A stretch of 64,000 nucleotides of DNA, from contig NZ_JMLQ01000005.1 in NCBI RefSeq assembly GCF_000686025.1, positions 1 to 64,000 of the forward strand. The letters are read 5' to 3'. The notes under the pieces were generated by a model that made no database searches, was not told where the DNA came from, and saw only the letters and a list, made by a program, of their open reading frames with translations. The stretch's first letter is position 1. Every line of letters starts with the position of its first letter. Below, one piece after another: positions 1 through 8,094 of this stretch. Source of the stretch: Rhodococcus sp. UNC23MFCrub1.1 (GTDB lineage Bacteria > Actinomycetota > Actinomycetes > Mycobacteriales > Mycobacteriaceae). The translations under genes were made by a program, and so were the position numbers.

Positions 1-1
1 G

Positions 2-310
2 GGCCAGATCGGTCAGATCGCCTACTCCGCGTCCAAGGGCGGCGTGCACGGCATGACCGTCCCCGCGGCGCGTGACCTCGCGCAGGTGGGCATCCGCGTC
101 AACACCATCGCCCCCGGCATCGTCGACACCCCGATGCTCGCCGGCGTCACCCCGGAATACCGCGCCGGCCTCGAGGCGGGCGTCCCGTTCCCGTCCCGAC
201 TCGCTCAGCCCACCGAGTACGCGCAGCTCGCACAGATGATCGTCGAGCACGACTACCTCAACGGCGAGACCATCCGCATGGACGGCGCACTCCGGATGGC
301 ACCGCGGTAA
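2..310 (+). CDS. SDR-family dehydrogenase, C-terminal fragment
   Basis: This is the last 102 codons of a short-chain dehydrogenase/reductase whose 5' part lies before the window. The frame opens at base 2 and shows the catalytic YSASK (Tyr-x3-Lys) at fragment residues 8-12. It is followed by the family segment after the active site ([14 protein letters not shown]) and a C-terminal [13 protein letters not shown] strand. This tail resembles the HSD10 or 3-hydroxyacyl-CoA dehydrogenase-like branch of SDRs, an NAD(P)-dependent Rossmann enzyme acting in the cytosol. The exact substrate cannot be told because the cofactor-binding N-terminus is missing. The next gene is convergent. Confidence 0.9.
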   Translation, partial: GQIGQIAYSASKGGVHGMTVPAARDLAQVGIRVNTIAPGIVDTPMLAGVTPEYRAGLEAGVPFPSRLAQPTEYAQLAQMIVEHDYLNGETIRMDGALRMAPR

Positions 311-387
311 CTGGTCGAGAAAAAGTTTTTCGTCACCACCCATCCACACCGGGTACTGGGACGAATCACATCTCGAGACGCTCGTCG

Positions 388-414
388 TCGCTGCCAACCC
401 CCGACTGGTAGCGA
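388..414. terminator. Possible bidirectional hairpin between convergent genes
   Basis: TCGCTGCCA (388-396) and TGGTAGCGA (406-414) form a 9-bp stem with one G-U pair and a 9-nt loop. It lies between the SDR gene and the convergent nuclease gene. No T-tract follows on either strand, so the call is weak. Confidence 0.3.
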
Positions 415-425
415 TGGCGAGCGTT

Positions 426-2057
426 TCACTTCGTTACAGAGGAAATCCCGCCGAGCTCGTCCGCAGTCGGAATCTCCCGCGCGGCCGCCCCGTCCATCCA
501 GACCCGCAGCGCGCGGGTGGCCTGCACGTCGTCCTCGTTGTACTCGAGCAACCGCGTGCGTTGCGACGCGTCGACGTCTCCGTCGTATCCCACCGCGCGG
601 CGGTACCAGGCCATCGACGCCTCGCCGCCCGCCTCGTCGTCCCGCCAGTGGAAGCCCGCGACCGGTGCGACCTTCTTGAGGCCCTTGCCCGACGGACACA
701 CGAAGTTCTGGGACACCGCGATGTAGATGTCGACCCAGTCCGGCCCGTCGATGAACTCCCGCACCTCGGCCTCGGTGGGGACACCGGGCATGCCGGCGAA
801 CCGCCGCGCGGATCCCAGCAGCCATTTGTCCTCGGCGGCGCGCGAGTAGCAGTAGGCCGCGAACGTCAGGCCCTCCGCGTGCGCGTCCGCACGCACGCCC
901 TGCATCCAGGACCAGAACTCGCCGAACGAGCGCGCCTCGTCCATCGTGGGAACCGGTTCCCACGTCACGAAGGCGCGGTACTGCGGCTCGGCACCGTCCC
1001 GCCGGTCGAGGAGCGTTCCCCACATGTAGGCGCCGTGCTCCTGGTAGCTCTCCATGTCGACGTCCACCTCGACGTCCGCCCGCTGGACCGTCACGGTGTC
1101 ACGGCGCCGGACGAGCGGCAGGTCGGCGATCCATGCACGGGCGATGACGACCGTCTCGTCGAAGTCGCCGTGCGGCCACTCGTCGGGCACGCCGCCCGTC
1201 CAGTCCGCCAGGTCGTCGATGGTGACGATGCCCGCGGACCGCAGGGCGTCCGCTCGCGACCCCGCCGCCACCAGCGAGACGTCCCGCGTGCGCCGCAGGG
1301 TCTCCCCGCACTCGGACCACCACGGACAGGACCGACATTCCGACACCTTCGACGGCGACGTGACGACCGAGCCCGACGCGATGGCCAGTCGGTCACCGAA
1401 GCGCGTGTCGTACTCCGCCTCGACCGCCGTCAGATCGTGCACGAGCATCACCTCGGCACCGAAGCCGATGACACCGGCTCGCGCCGACACACCGGCCTGA
1501 CCGATGCGGCCCAGGAGCCGATGCACGTGCACGGCCGCCAACTGGTCCCGTAACTGCGGTCGCACCTTGCGCGTGGGATCGAGAGCGGGGGCCCACGACG
1601 TGAACGGCGTGGTCACCGCGCCGCTTCCCGGATCGGTGACCTTGTGGTTGACCACCAGTACCGGGATGTACCCGCCGTCCGGATCGCGCACCAGCATGTC
1701 GCACCGGCCACGCCGACCGGCGTCCTCGTCGTCGGCGAAGGTCGCGTTCCAGATGCGCTCGACACCGGACTCGCACGCCGCGCGGGTGGCGCGGACCTGC
1801 ATCGAGCGGGACATCGACGGGGAGACCACCACCCACGACTGCGGATCCGCGGCGACCAGGGTGTCCCGGATCTCGGCTCGGTACGCGGCGGCCGCCTCCC
1901 GGCGCATCTGCACCCCCGCGTCCTCCGCGGTGTCGACGAGCAGAGAGCGGTAGGCGGTGTCGAGATACACGCGGTGGCGGCACCGGGTGAGCGACGACGC
2001 GTCGATCAGCACGGAGGGGCCGGACGCCGGAGCGGGGGGCGGCACGACGTGGGACAT
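426..2057 (-). CDS. TM0106-family RecB-like nuclease with RNase H-like domain
   Basis: A 543-residue protein with two predicted nuclease modules. Residues about 15-250 resemble a RecB/Cas4-type PD-(D/E)xK domain: Asp120 (RCDMLV), a V-V-N-H-K strand ending at Lys139, and cysteines Cys26 and Cys241/244/250. Such cysteines hold a 4Fe-4S cluster in RecB/Cas4 relatives. A helix-hairpin-helix-like stretch follows (about 265-285). A DEDD-like RNase_H_2 domain starts at DVDMES (332-336) and ends with YNEDDVQATRAL near residue 510. The usual acidic residue of the E-x-K motif appears as Asn137, so activity of the first domain is uncertain. The family is generally assigned to DNA processing; its substrate is unknown. 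It is divergent from the DUF6474 gene. Confidence 0.85.
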   Translation of the reverse strand: MSHVVPPPAPASGPSVLIDASSLTRCRHRVYLDTAYRSLLVDTAEDAGVQMRREAAAAYRAEIRDTLVAADPQSWVVVSPSMSRSMQVRATRAACESGVERIWNATFADDEDAGRRGRCDMLVRDPDGGYIPVLVVNHKVTDPGSGAVTTPFTSWAPALDPTRKVRPQLRDQLAAVHVHRLLGRIGQAGVSARAGVIGFGAEVMLVHDLTAVEAEYDTRFGDRLAIASGSVVTSPSKVSECRSCPWWSECGETLRRTRDVSLVAAGSRADALRSAGIVTIDDLADWTGGVPDEWPHGDFDETVVIARAWIADLPLVRRRDTVTVQRADVEVDVDMESYQEHGAYMWGTLLDRRDGAEPQYRAFVTWEPVPTMDEARSFGEFWSWMQGVRADAHAEGLTFAAYCYSRAAEDKWLLGSARRFAGMPGVPTEAEVREFIDGPDWVDIYIAVSQNFVCPSGKGLKKVAPVAGFHWRDDEAGGEASMAWYRRAVGYDGDVDASQRTRLLEYNEDDVQATRALRVWMDGAAAREIPTADELGGISSVTK

Positions 2058-2209
2058 TCTCGCAGCGTAGATCCACGGGCCGACACCTCACGCGGATGCA
2101 GCGCACCCGGAGCGGACCGATAGGCTGGCGGCAGGCATTCAGGCGCTCGTCGGTCATCCGGTCGGAGCGTTCTGGCGACGTAGTCGGACACGATAGGGGC
2201 ACGTACACC

Positions 2210-2848
2210 ATGGCTCTGCGCAAGAAGCGTTCTCGCCGTGCGACCCGGAAGGCCGAGGCCAAGGCCCTGCGCCACAAGGCGGGCCTCGAGGCGAAGTACA
2301 CCGCCCGGAACGAGCGCAAGCATCTGAAGAAGCTGGCGAAGAACGACGCCAAGGCACTGACCAGCCAACAGAAGGTGGATCAGGCGCACATCAGGACCCT
2401 GGCCGCACGGGAGAAGGCCGCGCGCGAAGGCAAGATCAACGCGGCGAAGGTGCGCAAGTACGTCGGCATCGGTCGCGTCCTGGCCCCCGTCCTCGTGCCG
2501 ATCGCGTACCGCGCGGCGACCCTCCTGCGGGGTCAGCTCGACCAGTACCGGGCCGGCCGCATCGGCGTCGACGTGAAGGAGCTCGGCCAGTACACCGGAC
2601 ACGGCGCGAAGCTCAGCGCTCGCATCGTCGGTGCCGAGCGTTCCGTCGCCGAGGTCGCCGCGTCGCACCAGGACGCCGAGACGGGCGCCTTCGCCGATGC
2701 GATCCGGTCGCGCCTGACCGAGCTCACCACCGCGGTGCACGCCGCCGAGCAGATGCCGCCGTCGCGCCGCAAGCTGGCTCACGGCGCCATCTCCGACGAG
2801 CTCGACGGCATCGAGGCCGACATCCTCGCGCGCCTCGGCGTGCGCTGA
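2210..2848 (+). CDS. DUF6474-type basic cytoplasmic protein
   Basis: A 212-residue protein beginning at ATG 2210 with a very basic N-terminus (MALRKKRSRRATRK) and a long Lys/Ala/Glu-rich helical stretch to about residue 75. A short hydrophobic stretch follows near 85-100, then an Ala-rich helical C-terminal half. It resembles the uncharacterised DUF6474 family of Mycobacteriales. The upstream in-frame codons are poorly coding-like, and an AGGGG lies about 11 bases before the ATG, so this start was chosen. The basic N-terminus could bind nucleic acid or the membrane, but the function is unknown. Confidence 0.75.
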   Translation: MALRKKRSRRATRKAEAKALRHKAGLEAKYTARNERKHLKKLAKNDAKALTSQQKVDQAHIRTLAAREKAAREGKINAAKVRKYVGIGRVLAPVLVPIAYRAATLLRGQLDQYRAGRIGVDVKELGQYTGHGAKLSARIVGAERSVAEVAASHQDAETGAFADAIRSRLTELTTAVHAAEQMPPSRRKLAHGAISDELDGIEADILARLGVR

Positions 2849-2866
2849 TCCCTGCCTGAGTCGACG

Positions 2867-3403
2867 ATGGGGACCGAGCGCACGCGCGTGTGGCGTGGTG
2901 GTGCCGTGGGAGCACTCACGGCCACGCTCGCCGTCGCCGCGCACGGTGTCGGCGGTGGTGGCGTGCCCACCTCGTCCGCTCTCTCCCTGCTGCTCGCCGT
3001 CGCGATCGGTGCGGGCGTGCTCGCCGCCGGTGTCGGAACCGCCCGGACCGGCCCCCTCCCGGTCCTCCTGTGGCTCGTGGGCGGACAGGTCGTCGCGCAC
3101 GAGGCACTGGCCGCCGTCGCGGAACACGCCCACCCGCTCGACGCGTCGATGCTCGCGGCGCACGCCGTCGCCGTCGGTGTCGGCGCAGTCCTGGTCGCCT
3201 CGTCGGAGCGGCTGTTCGCCGCGATCACGTCGGTGCTGCGCGCACCGCAGCTCACGTTCTCGCCGCCGCGTCGCCCCCGACCCGTCACCGCCACCGCGCC
3301 GCTCGATCGGCCCGTTCCCGTACCCGTTCTGTCCGCCGTCTCCAGGAGAGGACCACCGCAGGTGCTCGTGCAGCCACTCACACCGCGGTACTCCCTCACC
3401 TGA
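2867..3403 (+). CDS. Small membrane protein leading the copper cluster
   Basis: A 178-residue integral membrane protein with about four hydrophobic helices in residues 10-125, then a basic, proline-rich tail (about 130-178) likely to be cytoplasmic. Histidines lie in or beside helices (AAHGVG, VAHEAL, AEHAHPL, LAAHAVAV). It starts 18 bases after the DUF6474 gene and ends 16 bases before the YcnI gene, so it is probably transcribed with YcnI, CopC and CopD. The position and membrane histidines hint at a role in copper handling; this is inference and I do not recognise a named family. Confidence 0.7.
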   Translation: MGTERTRVWRGGAVGALTATLAVAAHGVGGGGVPTSSALSLLLAVAIGAGVLAAGVGTARTGPLPVLLWLVGGQVVAHEALAAVAEHAHPLDASMLAAHAVAVGVGAVLVASSERLFAAITSVLRAPQLTFSPPRRPRPVTATAPLDRPVPVPVLSAVSRRGPPQVLVQPLTPRYSLT

Positions 3404-3419
3404 ACGGAAGACATCTGTC

Positions 3420-4085
3420 ATGACCAGCTTCTCCACGCGTGCCCTGGGCACGAGTGTCCTCACCGCCGCCGCCCTCCTCGCCTCCGCAGGACTGGCGTCC
3501 GCCCACGTCGTCGTGTCCGCTCCGGACGCGGCACAGGGTGGATACGGCGTTCTCACCTTCCGGGTGCCGACCGAGTCGGAGGCGGCGTCCACCACCTCCG
3601 TCACCGTCCAGCTGCCCGGCCTCACCTCGGCCCGCACGCAGCCCATGCCCGGCTGGACGGCCGTCGTCGAACGCTCGGCGGACGAACTGGCCACCTCGGT
3701 CACCTGGACGGCGGATCCCGGCAACCCCGGTGTCGGGCCCGGACAGTTCGAGCAGTTCCAGCTCTCGGCCGGCCCCCTGCCGGAGGAGGAGAGCGTGTCC
3801 TTCCCGGCCCGCCAGACCTACAGTGACGGCGAGGTCGTGAACTGGGACCAGCCGACACCGGAGGACGGTACCGAGCCGGAACTGCCGGCTCCCACACTGG
3901 AACTCGCGGCGAGCAGCGGCGATCATCACAGCAGCCCCACGGTGTCGTCAGCGTCCTCGACCACCGAGGCCGCCGCGTCGTCGTCCGACACCACGGCCCG
4001 GTGGCTCGGCGGGATCGGCCTGGTTCTCGGAGCACTCGGTGCCGCACTCGGGATCGGCGCCACGGTGCGGAGTCGACGCTCGTGA
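3420..4085 (+). CDS. ycnI: YcnI-like (DUF1775) copper-binding exported protein
   Basis: A 221-residue secreted or membrane-anchored protein. A signal peptide (residues 1-about 28) ends in a SAHVVVSAP junction. Cleavage there would expose an N-terminal His, the copper ligand known in YcnI. The DUF1775 beta-sandwich follows (about 28-160, ending near FPARQTYSDGEVVNWD). A Ser/Thr/Ala linker with a DHH pair comes next (about 160-190), then one C-terminal helix and an RSRRS tail. The ATG at 3420 is chosen because it begins the signal peptide. The stop overlaps the CopC GTG start by 4 bases, which implies coupled translation. The expected role is copper binding or delivery outside the membrane. Confidence 0.92.
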   Translation: MTSFSTRALGTSVLTAAALLASAGLASAHVVVSAPDAAQGGYGVLTFRVPTESEAASTTSVTVQLPGLTSARTQPMPGWTAVVERSADELATSVTWTADPGNPGVGPGQFEQFQLSAGPLPEEESVSFPARQTYSDGEVVNWDQPTPEDGTEPELPAPTLELAASSGDHHSSPTVSSASSTTEAAASSSDTTARWLGGIGLVLGALGAALGIGATVRSRRS

Positions 4086-4588
4086 GCCGGTTCCTCGCTC
4101 TGCTGCTCGCCCTCGCCGCGGCGCTGCTGCTCGGCACCTCGACGGCGTCCGCGCACTCGGTGGTGGTGTCCAGCTCCCCCGAGAACGAGAGTTCCGTCGA
4201 TCAGGGTCCGGCGGAGGCGACGGTGACGTTCAACGAGGCCGTGCAGTCGCAGTTCGCCTCGCTGACCGTCGTCGGTCCCGACGGCAACCTCTGGTCCGAC
4301 GGTGACCCGCGGGTGTCGGGTTCCACCGTCGCGGTGGACCTCCGAGAGCTCGGGCCGACGGGCACGTACACCATCGCGTTCCGCGTCACGTCCGCCGACG
4401 GCCACCCCGTGAGCGGTACGCGGACATTCGAGCTGACGACGGCCGGCACCGGGACCCCCGGTCCCGCGGCCGACGCCGGCGCGTCCTCGACCGAGTCGGG
4501 GGGCGGTGTGCCGCTCTGGCCGTTCCTGATCGCCGCCGCGGTGGTGTTCCTCGGCGGTCTCGCGTTCGCTCTGCGGAAGAAGAACTGA
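4082..4588 (+). CDS. CopC-domain copper-binding protein
   Basis: A 168-residue exported protein. GTG 4082 opens a signal peptide (FLALLLALAAALLLG) ending in TASAHSVVVSSSPENES, so the mature form should begin with His, as in CopC copper proteins. The CopC beta-barrel covers about residues 30-120 (TVTFNEAVQ, GTYTIAFRVTSADGHPVSGTRTFEL). The DGHPVSG segment is the family hallmark and supplies a second His ligand. A Gly/Ser linker leads to one C-terminal helix and a short RKKN tail, so the protein is membrane-anchored. It overlaps YcnI by 4 bases and is followed 3 bases later by CopD. Confidence 0.92.
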   Translation: MSRFLALLLALAAALLLGTSTASAHSVVVSSSPENESSVDQGPAEATVTFNEAVQSQFASLTVVGPDGNLWSDGDPRVSGSTVAVDLRELGPTGTYTIAFRVTSADGHPVSGTRTFELTTAGTGTPGPAADAGASSTESGGGVPLWPFLIAAAVVFLGGLAFALRKKN

Positions 4589-4591
4589 GTC

Positions 4592-5527
4592 GTGGCCGGA
4601 ACGACGACGGCGCGGTGGTCACCGCTCGCCGTCGTTCCGGCTGCACTGCTCGGAGTGATCGCCGCCCTCGTACTGGCGCCCTCCGACCTTCCGCTCGACT
4701 CCCTCGTGCGGACCGGTGCCGACGTCGCCGGTGCCGTGGTGCTCGGGTTCGGTCTGCTGATCCTGTGGGCCCGCGATTCCCGGCACGTCGACGACCACCT
4801 CGCGTGGCGCGGCGCCCTCGTCGCGGCCGCGTGCTGGGCAGTCTCCGAGGTCACGCTGCTGGTGCTGGGGGCGGCGCGGTCCGATGCCGTCAGCGCCACC
4901 GCGGTGTCGCTCGGCACGTTCACCGACTACGTCCAGAACATCGCGAACGGCCGGATCGGCTCCGCGGTCGTGGTCGTCGCGCTCGCGATGGCCGTGCTGG
5001 CGGCCACTGCCCTCCGCACCGATCTGGAAGTCTCCGGCATCGTCGTCGTCGTACCCACCGCCGTCGCCCTCATCGCTCGCCCGATGACCGGCCACATGGC
5101 GCAGCAAGCCGTCGGCGCGCTGCTCGTCGCCGTGCACGTCGTGGCGGCATCGGTGTGGCTCGGGCTGCTGGTCGCGATGGCGGTGACCCTGCGGTCACGG
5201 ACCGCCTGGGCGGATCTGCTCCCGCGCTACTCGGCGGCCGCGCTGTGGTGTGTGGTCGCCGTCGCCGTCACCGGTGTCGTCAACGCCGCCGTGCGGCTCA
5301 CCTCGGTGACCGCCCTGGTCGACACCGACTACGGGCGGCTGATCCTGCTCAAGTCGGTCCTGCTGGTCGGCCTGGTGATCGGCGGGTGGTGGCGACGGCG
5401 CACGTGGGTGAGCGTCATCGGTGCCCACACCACGCACGCCACGGTCTCGACGCGGCGTGCCGTCGTCGAGACCGCGGCGATGGCCGTGGCGTTCGGCGTG
5501 GCCGCCGCACTGGCGGCCACGGCCTGA
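4592..5527 (+). CDS. CopD-like copper-resistance membrane protein
   Basis: A 311-residue polytopic membrane protein with about eight hydrophobic helices, starting at GTG 4592. The CopD domain is in the C-terminal half. It includes GALLVAVHVVAASVWLG with a conserved His in the helix, and the LLPRYSAAALWCVVAVAVTGVVNAAVRL and LILLKSVLLVGLVIG segments. Together with CopC and YcnI it likely forms a copper uptake or buffering system in the cytoplasmic membrane. Its TGA abuts the stop codon of the convergent CNNM gene (shared TGATCA), leaving no room for a terminator. The substrate assignment rests on family and context. Confidence 0.9.
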   Translation: MAGTTTARWSPLAVVPAALLGVIAALVLAPSDLPLDSLVRTGADVAGAVVLGFGLLILWARDSRHVDDHLAWRGALVAAACWAVSEVTLLVLGAARSDAVSATAVSLGTFTDYVQNIANGRIGSAVVVVALAMAVLAATALRTDLEVSGIVVVVPTAVALIARPMTGHMAQQAVGALLVAVHVVAASVWLGLLVAMAVTLRSRTAWADLLPRYSAAALWCVVAVAVTGVVNAAVRLTSVTALVDTDYGRLILLKSVLLVGLVIGGWWRRRTWVSVIGAHTTHATVSTRRAVVETAAMAVAFGVAAALAATA

Positions 5528-6544
5528 TCACGCGGGCAGCGGGTCCGCGCTGGGCAACAACCGGACGAGCACGTCCGACATGGTGATGACACCGACCACC
5601 GCACCGCCGTCGCGCACCACCGCGAGATGGTTGCGGGTCTCCCGCATCTCCGCGAGCGCGACGTACACGGGCGCGGCGGCGTCGAGCTCGAAGGCCGGTC
5701 GCACGAAGTCGTCCACCGAGCGGGAGTCCTCCGCCTGCAACGTGTCCCGCACGTGGACCAGACCGATCACGTCGGCGCCGTCCCGCACGAGGATGCGCAG
5801 ATGGCCCGTGCGCAGCGACGCCGCCCGCACGTCGGCGACCGTCGCCGTCGTCGCCACCGCGGTGGGCTCGGAATCGATGCGCACGAGGTCCGCCACCGTG
5901 AGCTTCTGCAGTTCCAGCGCACTCGAGAGCTGATCCGAGTAGCCCTTGTCCAGCGATCCGACACTCACCGAGTGCGCGACCAGCTGCTCGAGATCGTCCG
6001 GGTTCTGGCCCGACATCACCTGATCGGCCGGCTCCACACCGGCCCGGCGCAGCAGTGCATTCGCCATCCCGTTGAGCGACACCAGGATCGGGCGGGTGAA
6101 GAACATGAAGACACGCATCGGGATCGCGAGCATCGTCGCCGACTTCTCGGGATGCGCGATGGCCCACGACTTCGGCGCCATCTCGCCGACGACCAGGTGC
6201 AGGAAGGTCACGATGATCAGGGCCAGGACGAAGCCGAGCACGTCGGATGCCCAGTAGGGCAGACCGAGTGACTCGAACAGCGGCCGGAGCCAGTAGTGCA
6301 CGGCGGGCTTGGTGAACGCACCGAGTGCCAACGTGCACAACGTGATACCCAGCTGCGAGCCGGCGAGCAGCACCGTGAGCTCGGTGGAACTGCGGAGCGC
6401 GGCGCGCGCCGACCGCGAATCGGCCGCCGCGTCCTCGAGCCGGTGCCGCTTGGCGGCGAGGAGCGCGAACTCGACGGCGACGAAGAAGGCGCTGAGCGCG
6501 ATCAGGCCGACGGTGACGACGAGGAACACCAGGGGGTTGCTCAC
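5528..6544 (-). CDS. CNNM/CorC-type membrane protein, short (DUF21 plus CBS)
   Basis: A 338-residue hemolysin-C-like protein. The DUF21 transmembrane domain covers about residues 1-190 (SAFFVAVEFALLAAKRHRLE, AGSQLGITLCTLALGAF, VVGEMAPKSWAIAHPE). A pair of CBS domains covers about 200-330. It lacks the C-terminal CorC_HlyC domain present in its neighbour. CNNM/CorC proteins act in Mg2+/Co2+ transport or homeostasis in the cytoplasmic membrane. The start overlaps the stop of the upstream paralogue by 4 bases, so the two are coupled. Such short/long tandem pairs are common in actinobacteria and may form heteromers; that is inference. Confidence 0.92.
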   Translation of the reverse strand: MSNPLVFLVVTVGLIALSAFFVAVEFALLAAKRHRLEDAAADSRSARAALRSSTELTVLLAGSQLGITLCTLALGAFTKPAVHYWLRPLFESLGLPYWASDVLGFVLALIIVTFLHLVVGEMAPKSWAIAHPEKSATMLAIPMRVFMFFTRPILVSLNGMANALLRRAGVEPADQVMSGQNPDDLEQLVAHSVSVGSLDKGYSDQLSSALELQKLTVADLVRIDSEPTAVATTATVADVRAASLRTGHLRILVRDGADVIGLVHVRDTLQAEDSRSVDDFVRPAFELDAAAPVYVALAEMRETRNHLAVVRDGGAVVGVITMSDVLVRLLPSADPLPA

Positions 6545-7968
6545 AGCGCACTCTCCGTCTCGACCGCGGTCGAATCATTCGAGGCCGTGTCTGATTCAGG
6601 CCGGCCTCCGGCCTTCCCGCCACGCTCGACGACCTCGAGCGTGACCGACGACGGCACGTGGTTGTCGATCTCCTGAATCCTCATGACGAGGAACCGTCGG
6701 GGCGGTTCGGCGTCGGTCGCGAGGTCACCGGGGTCGATGGGCAGCTCCAGTTCGATGACGTCGCCGACCTCGGGAAGCGATCCGTGGACGCTTATGGCCA
6801 GTCCGGCGATGGTCTCGATGTCACCCTCCGGAAGTTCGCGGTCCAGAGCACGTTCCACCTCGTCGAGGTGGACGTCGCCGGCCACCGTCCACACACCGTC
6901 GTCGCCGGGCACGGGTTCCGCGCCGTCGGCGTCGTCGTGCTCGTCGGTGATCTCGCCGACGAGCTCCTCGGCCAGGTCCTCGATGGTGACGACACCGGTG
7001 AAGGAGCCGTATTCGTCGATGACGCAGGCGAGTTGGTTCTTCGACGCGCGAAGCTCCCCCATGGCGTCGGGGAGCATCTGGGTCTCGGGGAGCACCAGTG
7101 CGTCGCGGGACAGCACGGCGACCGGTGTGTCGCCGGGCAGGTCGGTGGCGAGCACGTCGCGCAGGTGCACGACGCCCTCGATCGAGTCGTCGGCATGGAG
7201 CACCGGATACCGCGAGTGCTCGACGCTCATGAGGGCGCGCACCTCGGCGATGGTGGAGTCGGAGCGCACCGTCGCCACCTTCGCGCGGGGGATCATCGCG
7301 TGACCCGTGGTCTGGGTGGGGAAGTCGAGGATGCGGTCGAGCAGTGTGGACAGCTCCTCGGGCAGGTCACCGGTGCCCCGGCTCTCGGCCACGATGTGTT
7401 CGAGGTCGCGCGGGGTCGCCGAGTGCTCGACGTCGTGGACCGGCTCGATCTTCAGCGCCTTCAGCAGCGCGTTGGACGAGGCGTCGAAGATACGGATGAG
7501 CCAGCCGAACAGCTTGAGGTAGATCGTCGTCGACAGCGAGAGCCATCGCGCGACGGGTTCGGGGCGGGCGATGGCGAAGTTCTTGGGGAACAGCTCGCCG
7601 AAGAGCATCTGCACGAACGTCGACACCACCAGCGCCGTCACCGCACCGACGGCGAGTCCGACACCGCTCGGAATGCCGACGCCGCCGAGCAGAGTCCCGA
7701 GGGACTGTCCGATGAGCGGCTCGGCGAAGTTACCGACGAGCAGGCCGGTGACGGTGATGCCCAACTGAGCGCCCGACAGCATGAAGGACGTGCGCTTCGT
7801 GACGGCCAGGGTGCGCGCGGCGACGGTGTCACCCGCCTTCGAGCGCGCTTCGAGCCTCGACCGGTCCACGGTCATGTAGGCGAATTCCTGGGCCACGAAA
7901 TAGCCTGTGCCGGCGGTGATTCCGACGACGACGACGATACCGAGGAGAAGCGTCAACAACTCGCTCAT
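6541..7968 (-). CDS. CNNM/CorC-type membrane protein, long (DUF21, CBS, CorC)
   Basis: A 475-residue paralogue of the next gene with the full architecture. The DUF21 membrane domain is at about 1-200 (YFVAQEFAYMTVDRSRLE, LSGAQLGITVTGLLVGNF, MLFGELFPKNFAIARPEP). Two CBS domains lie at about 215-340. A CorC_HlyC domain follows at about 355-450 (DGVWTVAGDVHLDEVERAL). It probably regulates divalent cation transport at the membrane. The last 25 residues (from GGKAGGRPESDTAS) are low complexity. They carry a copy of the 30-bp palindromic repeat described at 6592-6621, read in a frame different from the copies in the S4 gene. Confidence 0.93.
   Translation of the reverse strand: MSELLTLLLGIVVVVGITAGTGYFVAQEFAYMTVDRSRLEARSKAGDTVAARTLAVTKRTSFMLSGAQLGITVTGLLVGNFAEPLIGQSLGTLLGGVGIPSGVGLAVGAVTALVVSTFVQMLFGELFPKNFAIARPEPVARWLSLSTTIYLKLFGWLIRIFDASSNALLKALKIEPVHDVEHSATPRDLEHIVAESRGTGDLPEELSTLLDRILDFPTQTTGHAMIPRAKVATVRSDSTIAEVRALMSVEHSRYPVLHADDSIEGVVHLRDVLATDLPGDTPVAVLSRDALVLPETQMLPDAMGELRASKNQLACVIDEYGSFTGVVTIEDLAEELVGEITDEHDDADGAEPVPGDDGVWTVAGDVHLDEVERALDRELPEGDIETIAGLAISVHGSLPEVGDVIELELPIDPGDLATDAEPPRRFLVMRIQEIDNHVPSSVTLEVVERGGKAGGRPESDTASNDSTAVETESAL
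6592..6621 (-). repeat. Dispersed copy of 30-bp palindromic repeat unit
   Basis: This stretch matches the 11861-11890 unit at 27 of 30 positions, including an identical 22-base core. The core contains GGCCGG-AGG-CCGGCC on the minus strand, a 6-bp inverted repeat with a 3-base centre. It lies in the 3' end of the CNNM gene and encodes GGKAGGRPES there. The S4-gene copies encode AGRPEAGRDH from the same DNA in another frame, so the similarity is at DNA level. Confidence 0.8.
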
Positions 7969-8094
7969 GTGCCGGTCACCGCCCTGGTCGCATCGGTCGA
8001 TACGAGGGGGGCCATGACCGGCCCGGGTTTGTCGCTGTCCATTCGTCCTCTAGTCGCTGCGGGTGTTTCGCCCGATTCTACGGGATGCGCGCCG

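Noticed and set aside
319-331. GAAAAA-G-TTTTTC as a terminator
   Set aside because: The arms are separated by one base, so no hairpin loop can form; probably a chance A/T run.
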